Counted from the first letter of the stretch, positions 1 to 7,088 are shown. The stretch: DNA of 21,141 nt from JANLSE01 sp038214135 (GCA_038214135.1 JBBQSD010000114.1:1-21141); one strand, 5' to 3'. The notes: generated by a model from the letters alone, not told the origin. Numbers and translations are program-made.

Positions 1-196
1 ACTGGGGAGCCCGTGGTCGGCGGATCTGGGTTGGTGCTGGCAATGGCGGCTGGGTAAGCAGATGAATCGCGTATTTCCGAGCATAGCCCGTCGCAGCGAC
101 ACATTCGTCCAGGATCACCGACTTCTGGGCATGCCCAGCCAGCTGGGAGCGTGGTGCAACCTGCGCGAGTAATTCGCGTTTGGATCGAAAGCGCAT
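1..196 (-). CDS. Transposase (DDE integrase-type), N-terminal part, partial
   Basis: From the ATG at 196 the minus strand reads without a stop to the window edge, about 65 residues. The protein starts MRFRSKRELLAQ and then carries KSVILDECVAATGYARKYAI followed by HLL, a Pro-rich stretch and RRPRAP. This 'ILDE-x-A-TGY-RKYAI-LL' plus Pro/Arg linker is the N-terminal helix-turn-helix signature of a group of integrase-core transposases. The catalytic domain would lie beyond base 1. An in-frame TGA at 227-229 limits the start; a GTG at 208 is an alternative four codons upstream. The family call rests on this short segment only. Confidence 0.6.
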   Translation of the reverse strand, partial: MRFRSKRELLAQVAPRSQLAGHAQKSVILDECVAATGYARKYAIHLLTQPPLPAPTQIRRPRAPQ

Positions 197-212
197 GCGT
201 GACCGCACACTG

Positions 213-247
213 CCCTCCGTGTTCGTTCAGATCCGAACGTCGGAGGG
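213..247 (-). promoter_or_regulatory. Hairpin just upstream of the transposase start
   Basis: CCCTCCG at 213-219 pairs with CGGAGGG at 241-247. GTTCG at 221-225 pairs with CGAAC at 234-238, giving a 12-bp stem with a small internal loop and an 8-base loop. It lies between the element end and the transposase start. It could fold in RNA entering from the interrupted methyltransferase promoter and so limit transposase expression, as known for some other IS elements; that role is inferred. Confidence 0.5.
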
Positions 248-279
248 TAAGATTATGCGTGAGGCAACGGCCTCGTCAA

Positions 280-432
280 AGTACGATTTCCCGCGAGGTC
301 ATGCGCTCTCAGCGTTTCGCAACAATATGGATCTCGCTCTACACAAGATAAAATGTTGAATCCTGCGCTACGAATACCAATGTCAATTCCGCCAGCACCA
401 GAAAATAATGATATTGCGTTGAATTGATCCAT
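280..432 (-). pseudogene. C5 DNA (cytosine-5) methyltransferase, 5' fragment interrupted by an IS
   Basis: Starting MDQFNAISLF, about 51 residues match the opening of C5-type DNA methyltransferases. F10-S-G-A-G-G15 with D17 and G19 is motif I (SAM binding), and VERDPYCCETLRAH is the motif II region with its acidic residue. After 'LAGNRTL' the frame enters IS sequence and stops at 253-255, so motif IV (the PC nucleophile) and everything later are absent. The ATG at 432 is preceded by AAGAGGTG at good spacing and by a strong promoter at 513-540, so the gene was probably normal before insertion. The rest may lie beyond the IS, outside the window. No restriction enzyme gene is visible beside it. 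Confidence 0.75.
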
Positions 433-512
433 GATGATCCCACACCTCTTTGTTACGCCACTCTTTGCATGGTAGCATATCGTGTGCCCTGCAACAAACA
501 AAACATATGCCC

Positions 513-540
513 TTTATACACCAATCCGTGTAAATATCAA
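513..540 (-). promoter_or_regulatory. Promoter of the interrupted DNA methyltransferase
   Basis: On the minus strand TTGATA (540-535), a 16-base spacer and TATAAA (518-513) form a good sigma-70-type promoter. The predicted start near 506 gives a leader of about 75 bases to the ATG at 432. It is probably still active and would now transcribe into the IS. Confidence 0.6.
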
Positions 541-609
541 GGGCTATTATATATTGAAATCCCAAGAACTTTCGCTCAGGAACTATGAACACTTGGATTA
601 AACCAGCCT

Positions 610-1365
610 TTAGTTATGGGCCACACATGCCAGCCCAACACTACACAGATCGATTTCTGGCGCGATCAAATCACATTCCATGAGCTCGGTAGGGGTAAGA
701 TTGGCTGCCAGCAATGGCCGAACATCCGCCCAGTGTAGCAGCGCTAGTTCAGCTGCCGCTGGTGGCAGGTTCTCTTCGAGCAAGAAGGCGCGGCCAGCCA
801 CATGGGCAAATCCGCTGTGGTGCAGCGTTGCTACGAGATCGCCGATCAGATCGGTGTGGGCCAGCGGTAGCGTTGTATGCAATGCAGCCTCGTTAAGGCG
901 CGCTGCCAGCGTTGCTGGCCAGTGCAGCACCTGAACCCAGCGCCGTTCGGCGGTGAAGATCAGTGCAGGAGCGCCGGGGCATAGCACTCGCTGGAGTTCG
1001 GCGAGTACACGCTGTGCATCCGCAAACACTCCAAGCGCGGCAATACACAGCGCAGCATCGAAGCTGGCAGCACTAAATGGGAGTTGATGGGCATCGCCAA
1101 CAACAAGCGCAGATTTCTGAGCAGAGGATTTCGATCCAGTGGTATAACCAGTTATTGGGAGTGATGGCAGAGTAGCGCGATCCCAATCGATACCAAGCAA
1201 CCGAACTTCAGGACCGAGAATTTCCCTGTAGATCGGCCATTTTGCGGTATCGCCACAGGCCAAATCGAGCATACAACCTGTGTGCGGTAGTGGCGCATCG
1301 GCCAGTAGGCGGCACAGGATCGGCAGGATCGTTTCGTGGAGATCAGCATACCGAGCCATCGGCAT
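610..1365 (-). CDS. Class I SAM-dependent methyltransferase
   Basis: 251 residues. A Rossmann methyltransferase domain fills roughly residues 30-150. Motif I is LDLACGDTAKW, the acidic post-I position is in GIDWD, then VVGDAHQLPF (motif II region) and ASFDAALCIAALGVFADA followed by VLAELQRVLCPG. This order is that of the Methyltransf_11/UbiE-like family. The substrate cannot be told: the C-terminal 100 residues have no motif I recognise. AAGGG lies 4 bases before the first ATG and 10 before a second (1359), so either may be used. It is transcribed alone, divergently from the ferric-reductase-like gene. Confidence 0.8.
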   Translation of the reverse strand: MPMARYADLHETILPILCRLLADAPLPHTGCMLDLACGDTAKWPIYREILGPEVRLLGIDWDRATLPSLPITGYTTGSKSSAQKSALVVGDAHQLPFSAASFDAALCIAALGVFADAQRVLAELQRVLCPGAPALIFTAERRWVQVLHWPATLAARLNEAALHTTLPLAHTDLIGDLVATLHHSGFAHVAGRAFLLEENLPPAAAELALLHWADVRPLLAANLTPTELMECDLIAPEIDLCSVGLACVAHN

Positions 1366-1422
1366 TCAGCCCTTATAGTTATATTCTTCGCGGCTACATG
1401 TTGGGCGATAGCGTGATTCATC

Positions 1423-1449
1423 CGCAGATTTCGCAGATTTCGCGGATTG
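1423..1449. repeat. Three tandem 9-bp units (CGCAGATTT)
   Basis: CGCAGATTT at 1423-1431 and 1432-1440, and the variant CGCGGATTG at 1441-1449. The array lies in the 193-bp divergent region between the methyltransferase and the oxidoreductase, in the predicted leader of the former. No function is evident. Confidence 0.75.
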
Positions 1450-1470
1450 ATTGGGAGCATTCGATAGCTG

Positions 1471-1476
1471 ATTATA
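1471..1476 (-). promoter_or_regulatory. -10 element for the methyltransferase
   Basis: A perfect TATAAT on the minus strand (1476-1471). The hexamer 17 bases upstream is TATATT, a poor -35. The predicted start is near 1464, giving a ~100-base leader that contains the 9-bp repeats. Confidence 0.4.
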
Positions 1477-1509
1477 GATTGTTTGCAGGTACCAATATAC
1501 AACAGATTA

Positions 1510-1518
1510 TGGTATAAC
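1510..1518 (+). promoter_or_regulatory. Extended -10 promoter for the ferric-reductase-like gene
   Basis: TGGTATAAC is an extended -10 (TGn-TATAAT-like) element without a clear -35. It lies about 40 bases before the ATG at 1559, with AGGAG at 1547-1551 as ribosome binding site. Confidence 0.45.
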
Positions 1519-1558
1519 TGCTCTATCGCCCGTTCTCGCCGTCAGCAGGAGCCCATGG

Positions 1559-2839
1559 ATGCGCCAATCGCAGCTTGGCAACCTTGGAGTTGCCGCCCTC
1601 GCCCTGCTCAATGTTGTGCTGTGGATCATCTTTCCGCCCGAAAATGGCGGCGGTGCATACTTCGCTGTTCAGGTCATCAGTGAGATTTTATCCTCTACTG
1701 GCATGGTGTTGATCGCCTGCGCGATCATTCTCTCGCTGCGCCCGCGCTTCCTGGAGCCATTCTTTGGCGGCCTTGACAAAATGTACAAGACTCACAAGAC
1801 CGCCGCTCTTTCTGGGCTGGCGCTCGTGCTGCTGCACTTCCTGACGATGCCAGGGCTTGGTGAAATAACGCCAGGGCGGCTGCTGGGCAAGATCGCACTC
1901 TTCGGCATGCTCACGCTGGTTGCGCTGACAGTTGCACCACGTCTGCCGGTGCTGGGTGGGTATTTGCAGCTGGCCTACCATCATTGGCGCTGGACGCACA
2001 AGTTAATCGGTGCCTTCTTCATCCTGGGCATGCTGCATACCTTTAATGTGAAGAATGTGCTACAAACCGCCGAGATCCCGGCGCTCTACTGGAAGATCGT
2101 TGCCTATGCTGGCGCTGGCGCATATGTCTACCAGATTGTGGTGGCACCCTTCGTGCGTGGCATGCAGCGCTTCACCGTCACGGATGTGCAGCGGCTCAAT
2201 AATTCGACAATTGAGGTGACACTCACACCAGATGGCAAGCAGCCAATCCAGCGTGCCGGGCAGTTTGCGTTCGTGCGCTTTCCAGATGATCGGGTGCTAC
2301 GCGAGCCGCATCCCTTTACCGTCAGCAGTAGCCCAGATGAACCAAGCCTACGGCTGTCGATCAAAGCCGCTGGCGACTGGACCAAGCATCTCTATCAGCA
2401 TATTACGCCTGGCGTAGTGGCACAGATCGATGGCTGCTATGGCGAGTTCGATCACACACGCGGTGGGCCACAGCAGATCTGGATCGCTGGCGGGATTGGT
2501 GTAACGCCATTTCTTAGTTGGGTGCGTACGATGGCGGCCAACCCAAGCCAGCGGATTCACTTCTTCTATACTGTGCGCGCCGAAAGTGATGCGCTATTCT
2601 GGGGTGAGTTCGCCGCTGCCGATCAGCGCTATACCAACTTCAGTGCAATCCTGAACATTTCCTCGCGCGATGGCAGCCTGACAATTGATCGGATCGCTGC
2701 TACCGTCGGAGCCGATCTTGCTGCCATGAACTTCTATTTGTGTGGGCCATTGACCATGACCCAAGCACTCAGCGCTGGTTTGCTAGCCCGCGGCGTGCCT
2801 CGGCATCACATCCATTTCGAGGAGTTCAACTTTCGCTAG
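1559..2839 (+). CDS. Ferric-reductase-like transmembrane flavoprotein oxidoreductase
   Basis: 426 residues. The N-terminal half has six predicted membrane helices (about 7-25, 38-60, 80-100, 110-127, 146-163, 178-198). His79/His93 and His147/His160 form two pairs spaced 14 and 13, the pattern that holds two b haems in ferric reductase/NADPH oxidase domains. The C-terminal half is a ferredoxin-NADP reductase module: REPHPFTVSSSP (FAD, 248-259), WIAGGIGVTPF (NAD(P) ribose/pyrophosphate, 308-318), NFYLCGPLTM (391-400), and the typical end HIHFEEFNFR. It should move electrons from cytoplasmic NAD(P)H through FAD and haem across the membrane; the acceptor is unknown. AGGAG 7 bases before the ATG fixes the start. 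It is transcribed alone and ends 2 bp from the end of nadC. Confidence 0.85.
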   Translation: MRQSQLGNLGVAALALLNVVLWIIFPPENGGGAYFAVQVISEILSSTGMVLIACAIILSLRPRFLEPFFGGLDKMYKTHKTAALSGLALVLLHFLTMPGLGEITPGRLLGKIALFGMLTLVALTVAPRLPVLGGYLQLAYHHWRWTHKLIGAFFILGMLHTFNVKNVLQTAEIPALYWKIVAYAGAGAYVYQIVVAPFVRGMQRFTVTDVQRLNNSTIEVTLTPDGKQPIQRAGQFAFVRFPDDRVLREPHPFTVSSSPDEPSLRLSIKAAGDWTKHLYQHITPGVVAQIDGCYGEFDHTRGGPQQIWIAGGIGVTPFLSWVRTMAANPSQRIHFFYTVRAESDALFWGEFAAADQRYTNFSAILNISSRDGSLTIDRIAATVGADLAAMNFYLCGPLTMTQALSAGLLARGVPRHHIHFEEFNFR

Positions 2840-2841
2840 AG

Positions 2842-3690
2842 TTAGACGAAATCCAGCCCAATATCGAGTGCGCGGGCCGAATGCGTCAGTGCCCCGACTG
2901 AAATATAGTTAACACCCGACTCGGCAACGGCTCGGATTGTGCTGAGCGTTATGCCACCAGATGCTTCGAGTTCGGCACGCCCCGCCACTGCCGCAACCGC
3001 CAATGCCATCTCGGCAGGTGGCATGTTATCGAGTAGAATCATCGTTGCGCCAGCCTCTGCGGCAATCAGTGCATCCGCAACTGTCTCGACTTCCACCTCG
3101 ACCCGTACCATCGGGCCGACTGCGGCTTTGGCACGCTGTACCGCTTCCACCAACCCAACCCCATTGGCAGCCAGCAGCGCCAGATGGTTATCCTTCAACA
3201 TCACGCCATCATAGAGTGCAAAACGATGGTTGGTTCCACCACCAATTCGCACTGCATACTTCTCCAGCGCCCGTAGACCCGGCGTGGTCTTGCGTGTATC
3301 GAGGATGCGGGCCTTCGTGCCATGCAGCAGCGCAACATAGCTGGCCGTCATACTAGCAATCCCACTCATCCGCTGGGCCAGATTAAGCGCGACACGCTCG
3401 CCCGTCAGGATCGCCCGAGCAGGGCCGCGCACGCTCGCAACAACTGTCCCTGGTGCAACATGCGACCCTTCAGCGATTGGCAATATCACATGGACGTGTG
3501 GATCGATTGCTGCAAAGACTGCTTGCAGAACTGGTAGGCCGCAGATCACACCTGGTTCGCGCATCACGAAATTGGCGCTGGCCTCGGCATTGGCTGGAAT
3601 AACCGCCATTGTTGTGATATCGCCAGTGCCAATATCTTCGCGTAATGCCATTTCAACGATTTCTTTGATGACATGCAGGGCGAGGTTCAT
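2842..3690 (-). CDS. nadC: Nicotinate-nucleotide pyrophosphorylase (quinolinate phosphoribosyltransferase)
   Basis: Converts quinolinate and PRPP to nicotinate mononucleotide with release of CO2, the last step of the de novo branch encoded here. Diagnostic segments from the N-terminus: LREDIGTGDITT, GERVALNLAQRMSGIAS, ILDTRKTTPGLRALEKYAV, GGGTNHRFALYDGVMLKDNH, VEVEVE, MILLDN, and LEASGGI with ISVGALTHS at the end (phosphate-binding loop). With the start at 3690 the protein has 282 residues, normal for the family. I chose this ATG because AAAGGA sits about 8 bases upstream; an in-frame ATG at 3729 would add 13 residues unlike the family. It follows nadB by 63 bp in the same direction and is very likely co-transcribed. 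Confidence 0.93.
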   Translation of the reverse strand: MNLALHVIKEIVEMALREDIGTGDITTMAVIPANAEASANFVMREPGVICGLPVLQAVFAAIDPHVHVILPIAEGSHVAPGTVVASVRGPARAILTGERVALNLAQRMSGIASMTASYVALLHGTKARILDTRKTTPGLRALEKYAVRIGGGTNHRFALYDGVMLKDNHLALLAANGVGLVEAVQRAKAAVGPMVRVEVEVETVADALIAAEAGATMILLDNMPPAEMALAVAAVAGRAELEASGGITLSTIRAVAESGVNYISVGALTHSARALDIGLDFV

Positions 3691-3753
3691 AGAGAGATCC
3701 TTTACAGTAGAAGCAGCGATGCGATGCATCGCGTCGGTACGGGATCCGTTCCG

Positions 3754-5391
3754 TTATGCTACGCCAATCGGTTCTTCGGTAATCTGCTGCACAAGCTGCG
3801 GTTCGTGATCACGCTGCAACACAAGATGCGCCCGCCAGCTATCGTCACTATACGGATGATCGCTGCGGAAATGGCCACCACGGCTTTCGTTCCGCAGCAG
3901 TGCCGATGCCAGAATCAGCCGTGCTGTGAGCGCCGCATTCACGCACGTCAGCGCCTCGCCACTGCCACCGATTGCAGATGCTGTGTCATTCAACGCTGCA
4001 AGCCCTGTGGCAAGCTGTTCACCGCTGCGGATCGGCCCAGCGTAGCTCGCCATGATTGTGGCAATCTCGGCGCGTGATAGTGGGAGTGTTGGCGCACCAG
4101 AACCCAAGGGTGTTTGCTGATTAGTCTCCTGGGCGATGAGATATGGGCGATACGCGACTGCCGCCGCACCGGCCTGTTTCCCAAACACCAGGCATTCTAA
4201 CAACGAATTACTGGCCAACCGGTTTGCTCCATGAACACCAGTACAGGCACATTCGCCAGCAGCATACAGCCCGGGCAGGCTTGTTGCAGCCTCCAGATTG
4301 GTGCGAATGCCACCCATCAGGTAATGGGCAGCTGGTGCGACCGGAATCGGCTCACGGCTTGGGTCGAGGCCCTCATCACGCAATCGTGCCATAATCGTCG
4401 GGAAGCGTTGGGCAAGAAAACTGGCACCGAGATGAGTCAAATCCAGCAATACATGATCACTGCCCGCCTCACGCATTGCCTGATAGATCCCGCGGGTGAC
4501 AATATCGCGCGGGGCGAGTTCGGCACGGGGATCATAGGCGGGCATGAAGCGCTGCCCAGCGGGCGTGAGCAACCGGCCACCCTCACCGCGAGCTGCTTCA
4601 GTGATTAGGAAACCAGCACCAGTGCGTGTTCGGAAGATCGTTGGATGGAACTGGACGAACTCCATATCGGCGATTTCGGCCCCGGCCCGATAGGCCATGG
4701 CGATCCCTTCGCCAAGGGCAGCTGGTGGGTTGCTTGAGATGCCGAATAAGGCTCCGGCTCCACCAGTTGCAAGAATCGTAGCGCGAGCCAGAAACCGATG
4801 CCAGTTGCCATTCGCATCGCGGGCAAGTGCGCCGGTGCAGCACTGATCACCAAGCAGATCGACAGCCTGGAGTTCGCGGACATGGATGCGTGGATGCGCC
4901 AGAACACGTGCAATCAGCACCTGGATCACCGCCCAACCGGTTGCATCGCCAACATGCAGAATACGCCGCTTTGAATGACCACCCTCTAACCCAAGCGCAA
5001 AATCAACGCCATGGCGCTCGAATGGCACACCCCAATCGGCTAGCTCGTGCATAAACCCTGGTGCAGCGCTAGTCAGTACTTCCACGGCTGCCTGATCGGA
5101 AAGGCCAGCCCCTGCAATCAGGGTATCCTCAACATGCGCCCGTGGCGTATCATCGTGATCGAGAGCAGCGGCAATGCCACCCTGGGCCCAGGCTGAATTG
5201 CTTTCGTTGAGCGTCACGCGGGCCAGGAGTGTCACATCGGTATGCTCGGCAGCGATCAGCGCAGCCGTTAGGCCAGCCAACCCGCCACCAATCACAAGCA
5301 CATCCGTTGTATGGATCTGGCTGGATGTGGATGGATCGGCAATATATCGAGGGGTGGCAACCCGGATAGTATCAAGGTGTGGGTAGCGCAT
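3754..5391 (-). CDS. nadB: L-aspartate oxidase
   Basis: Oxidises L-aspartate to iminoaspartate with FAD, supplying NadA. 545 residues, close to the usual ~540. The FAD dinucleotide fold starts at residue 31 with VLVIGGGLAGLTAAL; SNSAWAQGGIAAAL (65-77) is a hallmark of aspartate oxidases versus succinate dehydrogenases. Further on come GLEGGHSKRRILH, FVQFHPT, RAELAPRDIVTRGIY with the active-site Arg region, HYLMGGI, GANRLASNSLLECLVFG, and the C-terminal helical domain. GAAAGGA lies 7 bases before the ATG. Upstream, 318 bp of repeats separate it from nadA, unlike the tight spacing to nadC, so nadB-nadC may depend on transcription through the repeats. Confidence 0.95.
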   Translation of the reverse strand: MRYPHLDTIRVATPRYIADPSTSSQIHTTDVLVIGGGLAGLTAALIAAEHTDVTLLARVTLNESNSAWAQGGIAAALDHDDTPRAHVEDTLIAGAGLSDQAAVEVLTSAAPGFMHELADWGVPFERHGVDFALGLEGGHSKRRILHVGDATGWAVIQVLIARVLAHPRIHVRELQAVDLLGDQCCTGALARDANGNWHRFLARATILATGGAGALFGISSNPPAALGEGIAMAYRAGAEIADMEFVQFHPTIFRTRTGAGFLITEAARGEGGRLLTPAGQRFMPAYDPRAELAPRDIVTRGIYQAMREAGSDHVLLDLTHLGASFLAQRFPTIMARLRDEGLDPSREPIPVAPAAHYLMGGIRTNLEAATSLPGLYAAGECACTGVHGANRLASNSLLECLVFGKQAGAAAVAYRPYLIAQETNQQTPLGSGAPTLPLSRAEIATIMASYAGPIRSGEQLATGLAALNDTASAIGGSGEALTCVNAALTARLILASALLRNESRGGHFRSDHPYSDDSWRAHLVLQRDHEPQLVQQITEEPIGVA

Positions 5392-5410
5392 GGATGGGTC
5401 CTTTCAATCT

Positions 5411-5614
5411 CACGAAGTATTCAGGAGTCAGGAGTCAGAATTCAGAATAAGCTCACGAGGTATTCAGGAGTCAGGAGTCACAATTCAGAATAGCTCACGA
5501 GCAACCTCACGAAGTATTCAGGAGTCACAATTCAGAATTCAGAATAGCTCACGAGCAACCTCACGAAGTATTCAGGAGTCAGAATTCAGAATTCAGAATA
5601 GCTCACGAGCAACT
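5411..5614. repeat. Four-copy ~54-bp tandem repeat between nadB and nadA
   Basis: Units begin at 5411, 5454, 5508 and 5562. Each reads CACGARGTATTCAGGAGTCA, then GGAGTCA and/or AATTCAGAAT modules, then AGCTCACGAGCAACC. The first unit is shorter (43 bp) and the others 53-54 bp. Internally they are made of GGAGTCA heptamers and AATTCAG heptamers. No open frame across them resembles a protein. Most of the 318 bp between nadA and nadB is repeat: this array plus the inverted heptamer array at 5644-5705. Confidence 0.9.
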
Positions 5615-5638
5615 TTTTTGCGGACAATAAGCGGAATA

Positions 5639-5705
<67 letters not shown>

Positions 5706-5709
5706 AGAT

Positions 5710-6681
5710 CTATAGTTCAATCATCCGCTCAATCGCCAGGCGCGCCCTATCGGCCAATTCGGGTGCAACGGTGACACGATGGCTCATGGTTTCGAGCGAA
5801 TGTAGCACTTTATCGAGCGTGATCATCTTCATGTAGCGGCATGAGATTGATTCATCGATTGGCAGAAAGCTTTTTTCTGGGTTGGCCTTCTGCATACGAT
5901 GCAGCACACCGATCTCGGTAGCGACAACAAACTGTGTAGCGTTGCTCTGCTGTGCATGCCGAATCATGCCCTCTGTCGAAAGAATATGGGAATGCTCTGG
6001 GTTGATGGTTCCCTTGGCAAGATGGTACATTGTGGAACTGACACAGCCACATTCTGGGTGGATCAGGAATTCGGAGCCAGGATGCTCACCACGCATGCGT
6101 TCGACCATAGCTGGCTTAATTGCCGCATGGACATGGCACTCGCCCGCCCAGACCTGAATATCACGGCCAGTTGCCTGTCGCAAATAGCTGCCCAGATACA
6201 TGTCTGGTAGAAACAAGATCTCTCTATCGGCTGGAATCGCACGAATAACCCGCTCGGCATTGCCAGATGTGCAACAGTAATCGCTTTCGGCCTTGACAGC
6301 GGCAGTGGTATTGACATACGAAACCACGACTGCGCCGGGATGCTGGGCTTTCCATTCGCGCAATTGCTCAACCGAGATTGAATCGGCCAGTGAACACCCC
6401 GCATCGGGATCGGGCAGAAGCACGGTTTTGTTTGGGCTGAGGATGGCGGCTGTTTCTGCCATAAAATGAACACCACAGAACACAATCACATCGGCATCGG
6501 TCGTGGCCGCAACCTGTGAGAGGCCAAGCGAATCGCCAACATAATCGGCAATATCCTGGATTTCGGCATACTGGTAGTTGTGCGCCAGAATGACGGCATT
6601 GCGCGCTCGCTTTAGTTCCGCAATCGCCTGGATCGTTTCTGTCGCTACTGCTGGATCGGTGTGGAAGAGTTGAAGTGCCAT
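5710..6681 (-). CDS. nadA: Quinolinate synthase A
   Basis: Condenses iminoaspartate with dihydroxyacetone phosphate to quinolinate using a [4Fe-4S] cluster. 323 residues from the ATG at 6681, the short form of the family. Motifs in order: ILAHNYQ (His34), DYVGDSLGLS, FCGVHFMAETA (Cys69), LLPDPDAGCSLADS, YVNTTAAVKAESDYCCTSGNA, FLPDMYLG, WAGECHVH (Cys182), HPECGC, and SISCRYMKMITL (Cys281). Cys69, Cys182 and Cys281 match the three cluster ligands of short NadA proteins. AGGAG 8 bases before 6681 decides this start; a longer frame from 6729 would overlap the promoter. First gene of the nad operon, with a repressor-like site between its -35 and -10. Confidence 0.95.
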   Translation of the reverse strand: MALQLFHTDPAVATETIQAIAELKRARNAVILAHNYQYAEIQDIADYVGDSLGLSQVAATTDADVIVFCGVHFMAETAAILSPNKTVLLPDPDAGCSLADSISVEQLREWKAQHPGAVVVSYVNTTAAVKAESDYCCTSGNAERVIRAIPADREILFLPDMYLGSYLRQATGRDIQVWAGECHVHAAIKPAMVERMRGEHPGSEFLIHPECGCVSSTMYHLAKGTINPEHSHILSTEGMIRHAQQSNATQFVVATEIGVLHRMQKANPEKSFLPIDESISCRYMKMITLDKVLHSLETMSHRVTVAPELADRARLAIERMIEL

Positions 6682-6732
6682 TGCTATGCTCCTGAATGAT
6701 TGTTCGTATACCATTAGGTTGAGAGGCAATCG

Positions 6733-6761
6733 ATATAATGTTGTCTAGTTGACACTAACAA
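6733..6761 (-). promoter_or_regulatory. Proximal nadA promoter
   Basis: Minus strand TTGTTA (6761-6756), a 17-base spacer, TTATAT (6738-6733). The predicted start is about 45 bases before the ATG. It lies directly downstream of the terminator at 6790-6770, so it begins a fresh transcript. The spacer is occupied by the operator-like site at 6741-6761. Confidence 0.55.
6741..6761 (-). promoter_or_regulatory. Operator-like 21-bp site, copy 1
   Basis: Minus strand TTGTTAGTGTCA-N5-ACAA. It contains TGTC-N5-GACA (6754-6742) and an overlapping TAGT-N4-ACTA dyad. A related site (15 of 21 identical) lies on the plus strand at 6887-6907. Position over the -35/-10 spacer fits a repressor. An NAD-responsive regulator such as NrtR is a reasonable guess, but no regulator gene is in the window. 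Confidence 0.45.
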
Positions 6762-6769
6762 CACTGCTG

Positions 6770-6790
6770 AAAAAACGGCCTACTGGCCGT
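6770..6790 (-). terminator. Intrinsic terminator upstream of nadA
   Basis: Minus strand ACGGCC-AGTA-GGCCGT followed by six T in total (6775-6770). A perfect 6-bp GC-rich stem, 4-base loop and U-run. No protein gene on the minus strand precedes it, so it would end transcripts from the promoter at 6935-6907. Confidence 0.65.
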
Positions 6791-6859
6791 AGCCGACATC
6801 CTGAATTCGCGTTCACGATGCCCTATTCAATTGTTGTTTCTACACTATCTCTATCGCTT

Positions 6860-6879
6860 AAAAAATGGGCCTTCCGCCC
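6860..6879 (-). terminator. Weak terminator-like hairpin
   Basis: Minus strand GGGC-GGAAG-GCCC, one A, then six T (6865-6860). The stem has only 4 bp and lies about 20 bases after the predicted start, so termination here is uncertain. Confidence 0.3.
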
Positions 6880-6886
6880 TAGCTTG

Positions 6887-6907
6887 TTGTCAGTGTCACA
6901 CCTACAA
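6887..6907 (+). promoter_or_regulatory. Operator-like 21-bp site, copy 2
   Basis: Plus strand TTGTCAGTGTCA-N5-ACAA, 15 of 21 bases identical to copy 1 at 6761-6741 and in the opposite orientation. It begins at the last base of the distal -10 and covers the predicted start, a typical repressor position. Confidence 0.45.
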
Positions 6908-6935
6908 TAATAAAGGATGATGATCGACATGTCAA
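6907..6935 (-). promoter_or_regulatory. Distal promoter upstream of nadA
   Basis: Minus strand TTGACA (6935-6930), 17-base spacer, TATTAT (6912-6907): a perfect -35 and one mismatch in -10, the best promoter in the window. It points towards nadA, but an intrinsic terminator lies between. Confidence 0.6.
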
Positions 6936-6992
6936 GAGGCAATTGTGATGAGTAGTGCAAAGTCATGTATGCGGAACCAAACCTTGATCCTA

Positions 6993-7001
6993 TGCTATAC
7001 T
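6993..7001 (+). promoter_or_regulatory. Possible extended -10 promoter for the YfhO-like gene
   Basis: TGCTATACT fits an extended -10 and has no good -35. It would give a ~240-base leader containing the palindromes at 7089-7202. The 6936-7245 stretch otherwise holds no gene that I can support. Confidence 0.3.
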
Positions 7002-7088
7002 GATGTGCCGAAGCGCCGATACGCTTGCTCGAATACCGCTTTGTTATGAGCTAAAGCCCACTACTGAAACAAATTTACATCACAAAGT

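Larger units (their letters stand above)
1..279 (-). mobile_element. Left end of an insertion sequence, cut by the window edge
   Basis: A transposase-like reading frame begins at 196 on the minus strand and runs off the left edge. The methyltransferase frame coming from the right loses its family character near 279, so I place the element end there, give or take about 5 bases. Just inside that end is a small hairpin, GAGGC-AACG-GCCTC at 261-274, and a larger one follows at 213-247. The far end lies outside the window, so terminal inverted repeats and the target duplication cannot be checked. The IS family is not assigned with certainty. Confidence 0.6.
6770..6900 (-). ncRNA. Possible small RNA or nadA leader (~130 nt)
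   Basis: A consensus promoter (6935-6907) predicts a minus-strand start near 6900, and an intrinsic terminator closes at 6770. No frame in between has a convincing ribosome binding site and length. The RNA would carry a short hairpin with six U early (6879-6860). It is either a free small RNA or an attenuated long leader of nadA. No known RNA family was recognised. Confidence 0.35.

Noticed and set aside
383..592. A 69-codon minus-strand frame overlapping the methyltransferase start
   Set aside because: It covers the promoter and ribosome binding site of the methyltransferase, and its composition is not protein-like.
2940..5060. Several plus-strand open frames opposite nadC and nadB
   Set aside because: All are antisense to clear enzyme motifs and have no recognisable domains or ribosome binding sites.
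5411..5614. Possible CRISPR array
   Set aside because: The units are nearly identical throughout, with no unique spacers, and no cas genes are near.
6682..6935. Possible NAD-sensing riboswitch upstream of nadA
   Set aside because: The proximal promoter starts downstream of the terminator and leaves only ~45 bases of leader. I recognise no known NAD riboswitch core, although an unknown leader element from the distal promoter remains possible.
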